DNA of 64,000 nucleotides from BQOK01 sp048388525 (GCF_048388525.1 NZ_DBGCTQ010000111.1:8353-72352); one strand, 5' to 3'; shown: positions 50,859 through 59,680, counted from the first letter of the stretch. Notes: a model not told the origin generated them from the letters alone. Translations and numbers: made by a program.

Positions 50859-50876
50859 GGCCCCCGCGCGGGGGCC
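50859..50876 (-). terminator. Hairpin between sulfatase and binding-protein genes
   Basis: GGCCCCCGCGCGGGGGCC is a perfect 18-bp palindrome in the 76-bp gap. No T run, so probably an mRNA-stability or attenuation element. Confidence 0.55.
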
Positions 50877-50892
50877 CGGAAAACGAGGGGGA

Positions 50893-52281
50893 TCAGAAAT
50901 CCTCTTCCTTGTCGTACAGGGCGATGATGTAAGGGTGGTCCGGGTCGAAGTTACCGGTGAGCTTTTTGGGATGAGCCACCCGGCCCGGCTGGCGGTTGCC
51001 CTGCCCGGTTACCCCGGCGCCCGCGCAGCCCAGATCCTGCCGCGCATCGTTTACCGCCTGCATGAGCTCGGCCACGATCCCGGGCTTCTCGGCGTAAAGG
51101 TTTGTGGTTTCGCCCGGGTCTGCGGCAAGATCGTACAGCTCCCGGCGGGGGCCGTCCTCTTTAAACAGGTGCAGCTTGTACCGGCCCCGGCGCACGGCTT
51201 CCAGCGTTTCAAAACGGTAGTAGCGGAACTCGGCCCGGCCCTCGCCCCCACCGCGCAGCAGCACCTCTGTGAGGTCCGCCCCGTCGATGATGCGGTCTGT
51301 GGGCAGCGCGGCCCCCGCCAGATGAGCGAAGGTGGGCAAAAAGTCGATGTGGGAGGAGAGCGCCCCGCACACCTTGCCCTTGGGCATGGCGGCGGGCCAG
51401 CTCATGATGCAGGGCACCCGCTGGCCGCCCTCCCAGGTGGAGCACTTGGCCCCCCGCAGCAGGCCGTTGCTGGCCCCGTGGTCGGCGCGGGAACCGTTGT
51501 CCGAGGTGAAAACGATGAGGGTATTATCGTGAAGGCCAAGCTGCTTGAGCTCGGCTTCCAGGGCGGCGAGGGCCCAGTCCACCGCGGCCACACAGGCGCC
51601 GAAATCGCCGTTGTGCGATTCCGCAACGAACCGCTCGGGGGCGTAAAGAGGCAGGTGCACCTGCAGGGGGGCCAAATTGAGATAAAAAGGCTTGCCCGCC
51701 CGTGCGCTTTCGCGGATAAAGCGCACGCACTGCTCCACATACCGCTCGATCAGGCCCCGCTGGTCGGGCTGCTGCTGAATGACCTCCTCGCCCTCCAAAA
51801 GGGGCAGGGGAGGAAAATCCTTGTCGACCTGTTCCACCGGCGCCCAGGTGCGGCGCTGGCGGCCCATGTCGTTGCTGTAGGGCAGGCCGTAGTACCGGTC
51901 GTAGCCATAGCGGGTGGGCAAAAATTCCGGCTGGTCGCCGCAGTGCCATTTGCCCACCAGCATGGTGGCGTAGCCGGCGCTTTTCAGGGCCTGGGGCAGG
52001 GTGTATTCCCGGTGGCTGATGCCGATGCCCTGCCCCGGCATGAGCACGGCCTTGCCCTCGAAGGAGGAGAAGCCGATGCGGTTGGGGTAGCAGCCGGTCA
52101 TCAGCGCGCCCCGGCTGGGGCTGCACACCGGAGAGGGAGCGTAGAAATCGGTGAAGAGAACGCCGTTTTGCGCCAGCGCGTCCACATGGGGGCTGTGGTT
52201 GACGGCCGAGCCGTAGCAGCCCAGGTCGCCGTAGCCCATGTCGTCGCAGTTGATGAGAAGAATATTCGGTTTCAGGGCCAT
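50893..52281 (-). CDS. Cysteine-type sulfatase (arylsulfatase family), cytoplasmic
   Basis: 462 residues from the ATG at 52279-52281, with AGGAAGG upstream. KPNILLINCDDMGYGD supplies metal ligands; SPVCSPSRGALMTG (C53 as formylglycine precursor) is the C-x-P-S-R signature; TSDNGSRADHG lies near residue 255. No signal peptide is visible, so its substrate should be imported. Long blocks match the sulfatase at 410-1771, for example VGKWHCGDQPEFLP and YYGLPYSNDMGRQ, and both end in a D-x-x-H-P-Y-x-I-A-x-Y-D tail. It sits between an oxidoreductase and an SsuA-like importer, unlike its paralogue, which sits with a sugar importer. Confidence 0.94.
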   Translation of the reverse strand: MALKPNILLINCDDMGYGDLGCYGSAVNHSPHVDALAQNGVLFTDFYAPSPVCSPSRGALMTGCYPNRIGFSSFEGKAVLMPGQGIGISHREYTLPQALKSAGYATMLVGKWHCGDQPEFLPTRYGYDRYYGLPYSNDMGRQRRTWAPVEQVDKDFPPLPLLEGEEVIQQQPDQRGLIERYVEQCVRFIRESARAGKPFYLNLAPLQVHLPLYAPERFVAESHNGDFGACVAAVDWALAALEAELKQLGLHDNTLIVFTSDNGSRADHGASNGLLRGAKCSTWEGGQRVPCIMSWPAAMPKGKVCGALSSHIDFLPTFAHLAGAALPTDRIIDGADLTEVLLRGGGEGRAEFRYYRFETLEAVRRGRYKLHLFKEDGPRRELYDLAADPGETTNLYAEKPGIVAELMQAVNDARQDLGCAGAGVTGQGNRQPGRVAHPKKLTGNFDPDHPYIIALYDKEEDF

Positions 52282-52302
52282 GCAGATCACCTTCCTTGCG
52301 GT

Positions 52303-53571
52303 TTACAGCCCGAACGGGCGGATAAATTCTTTAAAATCCACCACCGTGTGTTCCCGCCGCGCCTTTTCGGCGGCGAAGGCCATGAGGTGGCTTTCCAGCG
52401 ACTGGGCCAGGGTGGTGGGCAGGGTGGCGCCGCCGCCGGCCACGCCCGCCGCAAAGCTGCCGGTGAGCCCCCGGTCGCCCCCGTGGTGCCCTTCGGCGGG
52501 CACGTCCAGGCGGATGCGCGTTTTTTTCATGGTGGCAAAATCCGTGAGGCAGATCAGGTTTTTCGCCAGATCCCCCTGAATCTCGCCCCGGGTGCCCATG
52601 ATGTGCACGATGCGGGTGATGCGGCCGGAAAAAGCGGTGATGGTGAGCTGAGCGTCGACCCCGTTTTCAAAGTGCAGGCCCACGGCCTGGTGGTCGGGAA
52701 CGTTGTTGCCGCAGGCATACACGCAGCGGCCGTAGCCGGTATGCAGCAGCGCGTGGTCCAGATCGTGGGTGGGGTCTTCCATCTCCACGATCTGGCGCAA
52801 AAAGCCGGCGGGCGCAAACCAACGGTACAGCCGCACCGCGTTGTAGGGGCAGCTCTGGGCGGCGGGGCAGCCCTGGGCGCAGTATTCCGGCGCGCCGGCG
52901 GGGCGGTTTTCGGGGGTGAACTCCACCAGCGAGCCGGTGGAGGTGACGCTTTGCACCGGGCTGCCGGCCAGCCAGCGCAGGATGTCCAGGTCGTGACAGC
53001 TTTTGGCGAGCACAAGGGGGCTGGAAGCGGTCTCGTCGCGCCAGTTGCCCCGCACATAGCTGTGGGCAAAGTGGTAAAAGCCGATGTCCTCCTCGTATTG
53101 CAGGTTCACGAGCTTGCCCACCGCGCCCTCGTCCAGCAGCTTTTTGATCTGCAAAAAGAAGGGGGTGTAGCGCAGCACATGGCACACCGCAAAGATCTGC
53201 CCCTCGGCGGTGGTCTGCGCGCAGTCCTTCCAGATGCGCACGCACTCCTCGGGGGTGTTGGAGATGGGCTTTTCCAGCAGTACATGATAGCCCGCCTGCT
53301 TTGCCAGAAGGGCGGGGCGGTAATGCATGCCGTCCTGGGTGCAGATGAGCGCCGCGTCGGCCAGGCGGGGCGCGGCGAACAATTCCTCGTAGCCGGCAAA
53401 GCTCCGCTCGGGCGGGATGCCGTGCAGCTCGCTGAATTCGCGGCGGCGCACCTCGTCCGGCTCGGCCACGGCGGTGATGCGCAGCTCGCCGGGGTGTTCC
53501 AGCGCATAGGTTCCGTACACATGGCGGCCCCGGTCCCCCGCGCCCACCACCACTGCTGTGACAGGGTTCAT
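52303..53571 (-). CDS. Gfo/Idh/MocA-family oxidoreductase
   Basis: 422 residues. AVVVGAGDRGRHVYG is the NAD(P)-binding loop; HVLLEKPISNTPEEC has the catalytic Glu-Lys-Pro; KSCHDLDILRWLAG carries the conserved active-site region. A Cys cluster (CAQGCPAAQSCPYNA) is common in this subgroup. It oxidises or epimerises a sugar or inositol-like substrate. First gene of the sulfatase/importer operon, 21 bp before the sulfatase, suggesting it acts on the desulfated product. Confidence 0.9.
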   Translation of the reverse strand: MNPVTAVVVGAGDRGRHVYGTYALEHPGELRITAVAEPDEVRRREFSELHGIPPERSFAGYEELFAAPRLADAALICTQDGMHYRPALLAKQAGYHVLLEKPISNTPEECVRIWKDCAQTTAEGQIFAVCHVLRYTPFFLQIKKLLDEGAVGKLVNLQYEEDIGFYHFAHSYVRGNWRDETASSPLVLAKSCHDLDILRWLAGSPVQSVTSTGSLVEFTPENRPAGAPEYCAQGCPAAQSCPYNAVRLYRWFAPAGFLRQIVEMEDPTHDLDHALLHTGYGRCVYACGNNVPDHQAVGLHFENGVDAQLTITAFSGRITRIVHIMGTRGEIQGDLAKNLICLTDFATMKKTRIRLDVPAEGHHGGDRGLTGSFAAGVAGGGATLPTTLAQSLESHLMAFAAEKARREHTVVDFKEFIRPFGL

Positions 53572-53893
53572 TCCGCTTCACGCTCCTTTTTTGTTCGGTG
53601 TGCTTTCATTATAAGAGCAGCGGACTGGGGCCCGCATTCATTTTGTTGCCCATTGTCTGCAGTTTTTTGCTCTGCTGGCAGGTATTTTTTGGATCAAAAG
53701 CAATTTGTGCCGCCGGAGGCTGGTTGTGCTATAATAATAATTAAATTTTTTAAGTTGATAAAAAACTGGCTGTAAATACCACAACAAGGAACAAAATGGA
53801 AGGACCGCCGGCGCTTTGCAGCAAAAAACGGACCGCAGGGCGGCCCGTTTTGACAGACAGATATTTGCTTTTTTATTTTGAGAGGAGGCGGCT
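53572..53893. promoter_or_regulatory. Divergent control region between MocA operon and araC
   Basis: Minus strand: TATAAT (complement of 53608-53613) with no good -35, as expected for an activator-dependent promoter. Plus strand: extended -10 TGCTATAAT (53727-53735). Downstream, AAAACGG/CCGTTTT arms (53825-53851) with inner CCGC/GCGG pairing form a terminator-like hairpin about 40 bp before the araC start, a possible attenuator. No gene. Confidence 0.55.
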
Positions 53894-54754
53894 ATGAACA
53901 ACCGAATCGTGCGGGAGAACATCCCCGTGCCGCGGCCGGACTTCCCGGTGATCGTGCGCAAGACCCTGATCAGCGGGCCGCAGATGGTGTTTGGGGGGCA
54001 CTTTCACCAGCAGTTCGAGCTGCTGTACATCCGGAGGGGCAGGCTGCAGCTGTGCTGTGACAAGAGCGATTTTACCCTTGGCCCGGGCCAGCTTGCCATT
54101 TTGAACCCCTTCGACATCCACACGGCGTACAGCGCGGAGGGGCTGTTGTATTATTATTGCATCATTCTGGACCCCGCCTTTTTGGGCGGCGGGGCGGATG
54201 TGTGCACCGCGCGCTACATCCAGCCGTTTTTGCAGGGCGAGGTGCGTTTTGCCAACGCGGCGCCCGCCACGGCCCGCTGCGGCCAGCTGCTGGAACACCT
54301 GGTAAAAGAGTGCGCGCGGCAGGCCCCGGGCTTTGAACTGGCGGCAAAGGCGGACCTTCTGCATATTTTTCTGGAGCTGTACCGGCGGGCGCCCGCCGCC
54401 CCGTTAAGCGCTGCTGAGCGGCAGATGCGCCAGCGGGAGGGAGAGCGGTTCCGGGCGCTGTTCTTGTATCTGGAAGAGAACTACGCCCAGAACATCACCC
54501 TGGAGGACATGGCCCGCACTGCGGGCTACAGCGTGTTTTATTTCAGCCGCCTGTTCCACCGGCTTACCGGCCGCAAGCCCACCGAATACCTGCGCCAGCT
54601 GCGGCTGCAGAAGGCGCTGGAGCTGCTGGACGAGGGCCTGAGCGTGAGTGAGACCGCCATGCGCTGCGGCTTTAACTCGCCCAACTATTTTTGCAGGAAT
54701 TTCCGGCAGGAGTACGGCCGCGCGCCCAGCGCGTACCGTTCGCCTGCCCGCTGA
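53894..54754 (+). CDS. AraC-family transcriptional regulator
   Basis: 286 residues, GAGGAGG before the ATG. The N-terminal cupin-like domain (HFHQQFELLYIRRGRL, LAILNPFDIHTAY) senses a small ligand, and two C-terminal helix-turn-helix units lie at about 190-285 (ITLEDMARTAGYSVFYFSRL and VSETAMRCGFNSPNYFCRNF). It is divergent from the oxidoreductase/sulfatase/importer operon, whose promoter has a poor -35, so it is the likely activator. Ends at a strong terminator. Confidence 0.93.
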   Translation: MNNRIVRENIPVPRPDFPVIVRKTLISGPQMVFGGHFHQQFELLYIRRGRLQLCCDKSDFTLGPGQLAILNPFDIHTAYSAEGLLYYYCIILDPAFLGGGADVCTARYIQPFLQGEVRFANAAPATARCGQLLEHLVKECARQAPGFELAAKADLLHIFLELYRRAPAAPLSAAERQMRQREGERFRALFLYLEENYAQNITLEDMARTAGYSVFYFSRLFHRLTGRKPTEYLRQLRLQKALELLDEGLSVSETAMRCGFNSPNYFCRNFRQEYGRAPSAYRSPAR

Positions 54755-54799
54755 AAATCGCCGGGGCCCGCTGCAAAAGGCGGGCCCCGGCGATTTTTT
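54754..54799. terminator. Terminator between araC and the DUF4091 gene
   Basis: An 18-nt stem (54754-54771 with 54780-54797, core CGCCGGGGCCCGC) ends in TTTTTT on the plus strand. It separates convergent genes. Confidence 0.92.
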
Positions 54800-54855
54800 A
54801 TGCAAACGAAAGGAAACCGGCGGCAAACCCGGCCGGCGCGCTGGGGAGCGGGGCG

Positions 54856-56535
54856 TTACAGAAGGCCTTCCTGCTGCGCGGCGCGCAGGGCCGCGTTCAC
54901 CCGGGCGCGCATGGCCAGAAGCCATTCCCCGCCCCGGGGGTAACGGCGGAAGGTGATGGAATAATTCAGCCCTTCGTGGATGAGCTGCCGGGTGAAGCTG
55001 CGCCCGCGGGCCGCTTCCAGAAGCTGCAGCGCCCGCAGATCGAACAGCGCCTCGCAGGTGGACATGAGCCGGATGGATTCCTCGGGCAGCCCGCCTGGGC
55101 CGGGATACACAAGATAGGGGTCCCCGGCGGGGAAGGCGTCGCCGCAGTCGGTGCAGAAATAGGGGTCGAGCACCGACTGGGAGTGCTGTGCGTTGTAAAA
55201 ATTGTAGCCCCAGTGCAAAAAGCCCTGGATTTGGTACAAATAAAGCTGCACGCCCAGAATGCGGCTGCGGGCCGAGGGCATGGCGATAAACCGGTTTGCC
55301 ACGTCCTTGCCCTGCCCCATGCAGTAATAGGTCCACAGGTCCTGCACCCCGTGCTCCAAAAAGGTTTCAATGTGATCGTTCGACACCACCGGGCGCTCCA
55401 CGCAGCCGGTGCGGTAGAATTCGTAATCGCTCAGCGCGTCCAGCGTTTTGAAGCCGGCGAGGTAGGGCCGCACAAACTCCGCCGCCGCCCGGTAGGAGGC
55501 CAGGTGCCCGAGCTCCGGCTCGTCTGAAATGTGGAAGTAGACCCGGTCGGCGAGGCCCCGCCCGGAGAAAAAGCGGGTCAGGCAGGGCAGAAAGGCCGCC
55601 AGGAAGGCCCGGTATTCCGGCCCCATGGCCGGGGTGTGCCAGCCGAATTTTTTTTGCAGCACACCGTTTTCCCACACCAGAATTTTGGGAGCGCACTGCG
55701 CGCCCCATTGGGTGAACAGGTGGGACATCTCGAACCAGCGGATGCCGCAGGCTTCGCACAGGGCCACAAAGCGCTCCAGCTGCGAGAAGTCAAAGGTGTA
55801 GACGCCGTTTTCACACCGCACGCCCACCAGCTGGATGGTGGTGCGCTCCATGCCCACCCCGGTGTCCAGCGGCGGGGTGAAGAGCGGGGTGAGGATCATG
55901 TTGATGCCGTGGGCGCCCGCCTCGCGCAAAAAGTTTTCCATGATGGCCCAGTGCTGCTCGCTGAACACCGGCACGCCGTAGTAGTCGGCCAGGCAGTCGC
56001 CGTGAAACCACTGGGTATGGATGAGCTGCTGGGGCGCCAGCTCGGCGGGCACCACCCCCACCGTGAGGGTGTGCTCTGCCAGCAGCGCGCCCTGGCCGTT
56101 CAGCACGCGCAGCGTGAGGGGGTATTCCGGCAGGGTGAGCTCGCGGCTTAAGGGCAGATCGAACCACAGCGCCCGCCACTGCCCCGGCACAGCCCGCACG
56201 AAAAAGGAGGGCAGCTCGCGCAGAAGGTCCGGGAACATGCCGGGCTGATGGGAGAGATAGTCCCCGTCGGTTTCGCCGCAGCTGGGCAGCATGACCGGCA
56301 CGTTCAGCACCGAGCGCATGCGCACCCGATCGGCCAGCGGCGAAACGAGCTCGACCCGCAGGGTATTGGCGCGCAGGTCGCGCTCGGGGCAAAGGGCGGT
56401 GAAAGCCAGCTGGAAGGAGAGGGTTTCCCCCCACAGGCCCTCCACCCGCCGCAGGGGCGCACCTTCCGGCGCGCGGCCGGGCAGCACCTTGCACAGGCTG
56501 CTCACCAAAAGGGAACGAAAGTGTTCAGAACGCAT
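54856..56535 (-). CDS. DUF4091 protein, GH123-like TIM barrel
   Basis: 559 residues. An N-terminal beta-sandwich region (about 1-170: GETLSFQLAFTAL, PLTLRVLNGQG) precedes a TIM barrel whose centre contains RVYFHISDEPELGHL at about 335; the D-E pair there matches the catalytic position of GH123 beta-N-acetylgalactosaminidases. Family membership is clear, activity is inferred. No signal peptide, so it would act on imported glycans. It lies 21 bp after the lacI gene on the same strand and shares its control. Confidence 0.85.
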   Translation of the reverse strand: MRSEHFRSLLVSSLCKVLPGRAPEGAPLRRVEGLWGETLSFQLAFTALCPERDLRANTLRVELVSPLADRVRMRSVLNVPVMLPSCGETDGDYLSHQPGMFPDLLRELPSFFVRAVPGQWRALWFDLPLSRELTLPEYPLTLRVLNGQGALLAEHTLTVGVVPAELAPQQLIHTQWFHGDCLADYYGVPVFSEQHWAIMENFLREAGAHGINMILTPLFTPPLDTGVGMERTTIQLVGVRCENGVYTFDFSQLERFVALCEACGIRWFEMSHLFTQWGAQCAPKILVWENGVLQKKFGWHTPAMGPEYRAFLAAFLPCLTRFFSGRGLADRVYFHISDEPELGHLASYRAAAEFVRPYLAGFKTLDALSDYEFYRTGCVERPVVSNDHIETFLEHGVQDLWTYYCMGQGKDVANRFIAMPSARSRILGVQLYLYQIQGFLHWGYNFYNAQHSQSVLDPYFCTDCGDAFPAGDPYLVYPGPGGLPEESIRLMSTCEALFDLRALQLLEAARGRSFTRQLIHEGLNYSITFRRYPRGGEWLLAMRARVNAALRAAQQEGLL

Positions 56536-56556
56536 GCAGAGCTCCTTTCCGGCGGC

Positions 56557-57648
56557 TTACAGCCGCACAGTGCCGCGCCGGGCGGGGCAGGGCCCGGTGG
56601 ACCCGCGCGCGATCAATTGGGGGGTATATTCGATCTTGTTTACCATAGGCGTCTGCGCGCTGGCATGCGGCAGGCTGTTCTGCTGGATGACCATGTCTAC
56701 CGCCGACTGGCAGCGGGTGCGCAGGTGGTGGTCGATGGTGGTGAGGGCGGGCGTGGTGACGCCGGCGGAAAAAATGTTGTCAAAGCCGCAGACTGAAAAG
56801 TCCCGGGGCACATGGAAGCCGCGGCCCGTGAGCTCGGCCAGGATGCCCAGGGCTGTCATGTCGTTCACGCCGATGAGCGCGGTGGCCGTGCTCTCGCGGC
56901 GGATCAGCTCGGCGGTGAGCTGGCGGCCCACCGAGTACTCATAGGGCAGGCCGTCGTCGCGGCTGTCCTGCTCGGCCTGGCGCTCGGCCACCAGCACCTC
57001 CAGGCCGTCCATGATGCCGTGGGATTCCAGCTGCCGGCGGATGCCCTCGAGCCGCTGCTCGCGCGCCAGGGTGAGCTGGTTGAAGGGGGTGGAGATGAAC
57101 ACCAGCTTTTGGTGCCCCAGCTGGTACAGATGCTCGGCCAGCATGGCGCCCGCGCTCACGTTGCTGAGCTCGATGGAACAGATGGACAGGTCGGCCTGCT
57201 TTTCCCCGATGATGACGGTGGGCGTGGTGACGGCGATCTGCTCGATCAGGCGGGGAAAGCTGGGCAGAAAGGTGTAGAGGATGCCGTCCACATGGCTGCC
57301 CACAAAGGTGTCGAGATAGAACTTTTCCAGATCCGGCTTGCGGAAGGTGTTGCACACGATCACCCGGTGGTCCAGCGAGTCGGCATAGTCCTCAATGGCC
57401 TGGATCAGCTCGGCGTAATACTGGTTGGTCAGGGTGGGGGTGAGCACCAGAAGCATGTGGCTCGAGTGCTTCTCCTGCTGCTTTTTGCGCTGGGGCAGCT
57501 TGTAGCCAAGCTGCTGCGCAGCGGTGAGCACCCGCTCCTTGGTTTCGCTGCTGAAGGTGATCTTATCGCTGTTGTTCAGAATAAGAGATACCGTGGCCTG
57601 CGAAACGCCGGCCAGTTCGGCCACATCCTGGGAGGTCGCCTTTTTCAT
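56557..57648 (-). CDS. LacI-family transcriptional regulator
   Basis: 363 residues. ATSQDVAELAGVSQATVSLIL is the helix-turn-helix; an extended linker rich in Gln/Lys (QRKKQQEKHSSH, about residues 53-64) precedes the sugar-binding core (MLLVLTPTLTNQYYAELIQA). It heads a two-gene unit with DUF4091 and is divergent from the kinase/aldolase/dehydrogenase operon. Palindromes near both promoters suggest it represses both sides. Effector unknown. Confidence 0.92.
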   Translation of the reverse strand: MKKATSQDVAELAGVSQATVSLILNNSDKITFSSETKERVLTAAQQLGYKLPQRKKQQEKHSSHMLLVLTPTLTNQYYAELIQAIEDYADSLDHRVIVCNTFRKPDLEKFYLDTFVGSHVDGILYTFLPSFPRLIEQIAVTTPTVIIGEKQADLSICSIELSNVSAGAMLAEHLYQLGHQKLVFISTPFNQLTLAREQRLEGIRRQLESHGIMDGLEVLVAERQAEQDSRDDGLPYEYSVGRQLTAELIRRESTATALIGVNDMTALGILAELTGRGFHVPRDFSVCGFDNIFSAGVTTPALTTIDHHLRTRCQSAVDMVIQQNSLPHASAQTPMVNKIEYTPQLIARGSTGPCPARRGTVRL

Positions 57649-57667
57649 AGCCCGCCAACTCCTTTTA

Positions 57668-57688
57668 ATAATATCCTGCTAATATTAT
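57668..57688 (-). promoter_or_regulatory. lacI promoter and overlapping palindrome
   Basis: ATAATAT (57668-57674) and ATATTAT (57682-57688) are perfect inverted arms overlapping a minus-strand TATAAT (complement of 57684-57689) whose -35 would be TTTGCT (complement of 57707-57712). Probable operator for autoregulation. Confidence 0.55.
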
Positions 57689-57766
57689 AATGGATATTTT
57701 TGAAAAAGCAAACAGAGTGAACAAAATATCCCAAAATCTTTTGGCGGCCAGCCGGTGCTGTTTCTA

Positions 57767-57840
57767 TTGACATCAAAAGTTTTCTCGGCTATACTGAAAC
57801 TGAAAATATTATTTATATTGATTTATTATTACTAATAATA
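57767..57840 (+). promoter_or_regulatory. Promoter of the kinase/aldolase operon with palindrome
   Basis: TTGACA (57767-57772) and TATACT (57790-57795) with a 17-bp spacer. The 17-bp palindrome TATTATTACTAATAATA at 57824-57840 lies in the leader, where a repressor would form a roadblock. AT-rich half sites resemble the palindrome near the divergent lacI promoter. Confidence 0.65.
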
Positions 57841-57873
57841 TTCACATTTTAAGATGGAAGCGGGAGGAAGATC

Positions 57874-58881
57874 ATGGAACAGGCGGCACAGGGCGGCGGG
57901 AAGGCGCGAAAAGAGATCCTTGCGCTGGGTGAACTGCTGGTGGACCTGGTGCCCGGAAGGGACAACATGCGCATTGAGGAAGCGGGCCCCGTGATCAAAA
58001 CAGCCAGCGGTTCCGCGGGTATTTTTGCCTGTGCGGTCACGCTTTTGGGCGGGCGGGGCGGCTTTATCGGCAAGGTGGGCAGCGACAGCCTGAGCCGCAT
58101 GGTGACCGACACCCTGCGGGCGCAGGGGGTGGACCTGTCGCACCTGATCGTGGCGGACGAGGGGCAGATCGGCCTGGCGTTTTTGGAATATTTGCCCGGC
58201 GGGCGGAATTATCAATATTACCGCAAGAACTCGGTGGGCAGCCTGCTGCGCGCAGAGGATCTGGACGAAGAGCATATCCGGTCGGCCTACGCGGTGCACT
58301 TTCCCGGCATGCTGCTGGAGCTCACCCCCCAGATGCGCGGCGCCTGCCAGCGGCTGGTGGAGCTGGCGAACGCGGCCGGGGTGCTGGTTTCGTTCGACCC
58401 CAACATCCGGCGGGAGCTGGCGGCCGACGAGGAGGCGCGCCGCCGGCTGCTGTGGGCGGTGGCCCACGCGGACGTGGTGGCGCCCACCCTTGCGGAAGGG
58501 CAGATGATCACCGGCAGGAAAACGGTGGGCGACGTGCTGCGGGCGCTGCACGCCATGGGGCCAAAGGTGGTGGCCCTGACCCGCGACAAGGACGGTGCGG
58601 TGCTCAGCAGCGGAGGGCTTGTGGCCATTGCGCCCGGCATCGACGAGCCGCCCGTGGACCCCACCGGCGCGGGCGACACCCTGGCCGCGGCCCTGTGCGT
58701 GGGCTTGCAGGAGGAGATGCCCCTGGCGCGGCTGGCCTGTTTTTGCAATTGCGCGGGCACGCTGGTGATCACAAAGCAGGGGGCCATTGGCATGGCGCTG
58801 CCCGCGCGGGCCGAGGTGGAAGCGCTGATGGCCCGGCAGGAACACCGGGTGCGCACCTTGCGGCTGGACCAGATGGAATGA
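57874..58881 (+). CDS. PfkB-family sugar kinase (KDG kinase- or fructokinase-like)
   Basis: 335 residues, GGGAGGA before the ATG. GSAGIFACAVTLLGGRGGFIGKVG is split over the PfkB first signature region; VSFDPNIRRELAAD and DPTGAGDTLAAALCVG (catalytic Asp in the second signature) are diagnostic. It phosphorylates a keto-sugar or keto-acid sugar. With an HpaI-type aldolase and a hydroxyacid dehydrogenase downstream, 2-keto-3-deoxy-sugar acids are plausible, but HpaI aldolases usually take unphosphorylated substrates, so the pathway is not settled. Confidence 0.9.
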   Translation: MEQAAQGGGKARKEILALGELLVDLVPGRDNMRIEEAGPVIKTASGSAGIFACAVTLLGGRGGFIGKVGSDSLSRMVTDTLRAQGVDLSHLIVADEGQIGLAFLEYLPGGRNYQYYRKNSVGSLLRAEDLDEEHIRSAYAVHFPGMLLELTPQMRGACQRLVELANAAGVLVSFDPNIRRELAADEEARRRLLWAVAHADVVAPTLAEGQMITGRKTVGDVLRALHAMGPKVVALTRDKDGAVLSSGGLVAIAPGIDEPPVDPTGAGDTLAAALCVGLQEEMPLARLACFCNCAGTLVITKQGAIGMALPARAEVEALMARQEHRVRTLRLDQME

Positions 58882-58909
58882 GAAACAGAGAGGAAAGGGA
58901 GCGGACGAA

Positions 58910-59680
58910 ATGGCTTTTTTGAAACAGCGGCTGCGGGCGGGGGAACAGGTGCTCGGCACCATGGTGACCACCTTCGCCAGCCCGGACATCGGGAAGATCT
59001 TAAAGAACTGCGGGTTCGATTTTTTTATTGTGGACTGTGAGCACGGCGCGTTCACCACACGTGAGGCGGCGAACATCATCGCCGCGGCGCGCGGTATCGG
59101 CATGCCGGCGCTGGTGCGCATCCCGGAGATGCGCCGGGAGCACGCCCTGAAATTTATGGAGATGGGCGCCTCGGGCCTGCTGCTGCCCAACACCGAAACG
59201 GCGGAGCAGGCCCGCATGCTGGTGGACTGCGCAAAATACGCGCCCCTGGGGCACCGCGGGGTGTCGCTGAGCCGCCCGCACACGGATTTTGAAAAGGTGG
59301 ATGGCCGCGAATACATGGCGCGCGCCAACGACGAGACCATTCTGATGTGCCAGATCGAATCCCGCCGGGGGGTGGAGCACATTGAGGAGATCCTGGCGGT
59401 GGAGGGCATTGACGTGGGCTTTATCGGACCCAACGACATGACCCAGGACTACGGCATTTTGAACCAGTTCGACCACCCGGAGATCGTGGCGGCCTTCCGC
59501 CGCGTGATCGCGGCGGCAAAGGCCAGCGGCAAATATTCCGGCGTGCATTTTGGCGCCGCCGCCCCGCTGGAGCCCTGGCTGCGGGAGGGCATGCAGATGA
59601 ACATGTGGAACAGCGACAACGGCCTTTTGGCATTGGGCGCGGCGGGCATTGAAGCGCTGCGCGGAAAGGGGCGGCCATGA
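58910..59680 (+). CDS. HpcH/HpaI-family aldolase
   Basis: 256 residues, AAAGGGAG upstream. LGTMVTTFASPDIGKIL, FFIVDCEHGAFTTREA (catalytic His), QIESRRGVEHIEEIL (metal-binding Glu) and VGFIGPNDMTQDYG (metal-binding Asp) are complete family motifs. Such enzymes cleave 2-keto-3-deoxy acids to pyruvate plus an aldehyde using a divalent metal; relatives act on 2-keto-3-deoxy-rhamnonate, glucarate or 4-hydroxy-2-oxoheptanedioate. It overlaps the dehydrogenase gene by 4 bp, so the aldehyde or a hydroxy acid may pass to that enzyme. Confidence 0.92.
   Translation: MAFLKQRLRAGEQVLGTMVTTFASPDIGKILKNCGFDFFIVDCEHGAFTTREAANIIAAARGIGMPALVRIPEMRREHALKFMEMGASGLLLPNTETAEQARMLVDCAKYAPLGHRGVSLSRPHTDFEKVDGREYMARANDETILMCQIESRRGVEHIEEILAVEGIDVGFIGPNDMTQDYGILNQFDHPEIVAAFRRVIAAAKASGKYSGVHFGAAAPLEPWLREGMQMNMWNSDNGLLALGAAGIEALRGKGRP

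Noticed and set aside
50482..53775. A 1097-codon plus-strand open frame
   Set aside because: It lies wholly antisense to binding protein, sulfatase and oxidoreductase genes with clear motifs; its own translation is His/Gly/Val-rich and shows no family. Open only because of high GC.
53850..53878. TTGACA-like box just before araC
   Set aside because: The matching -10 (TTATTT) is poor and transcription would start inside the ribosome site.
57832..59439. A 535-codon minus-strand open frame
   Set aside because: Antisense to the PfkB kinase and aldolase genes, which have complete motifs and ribosome sites.
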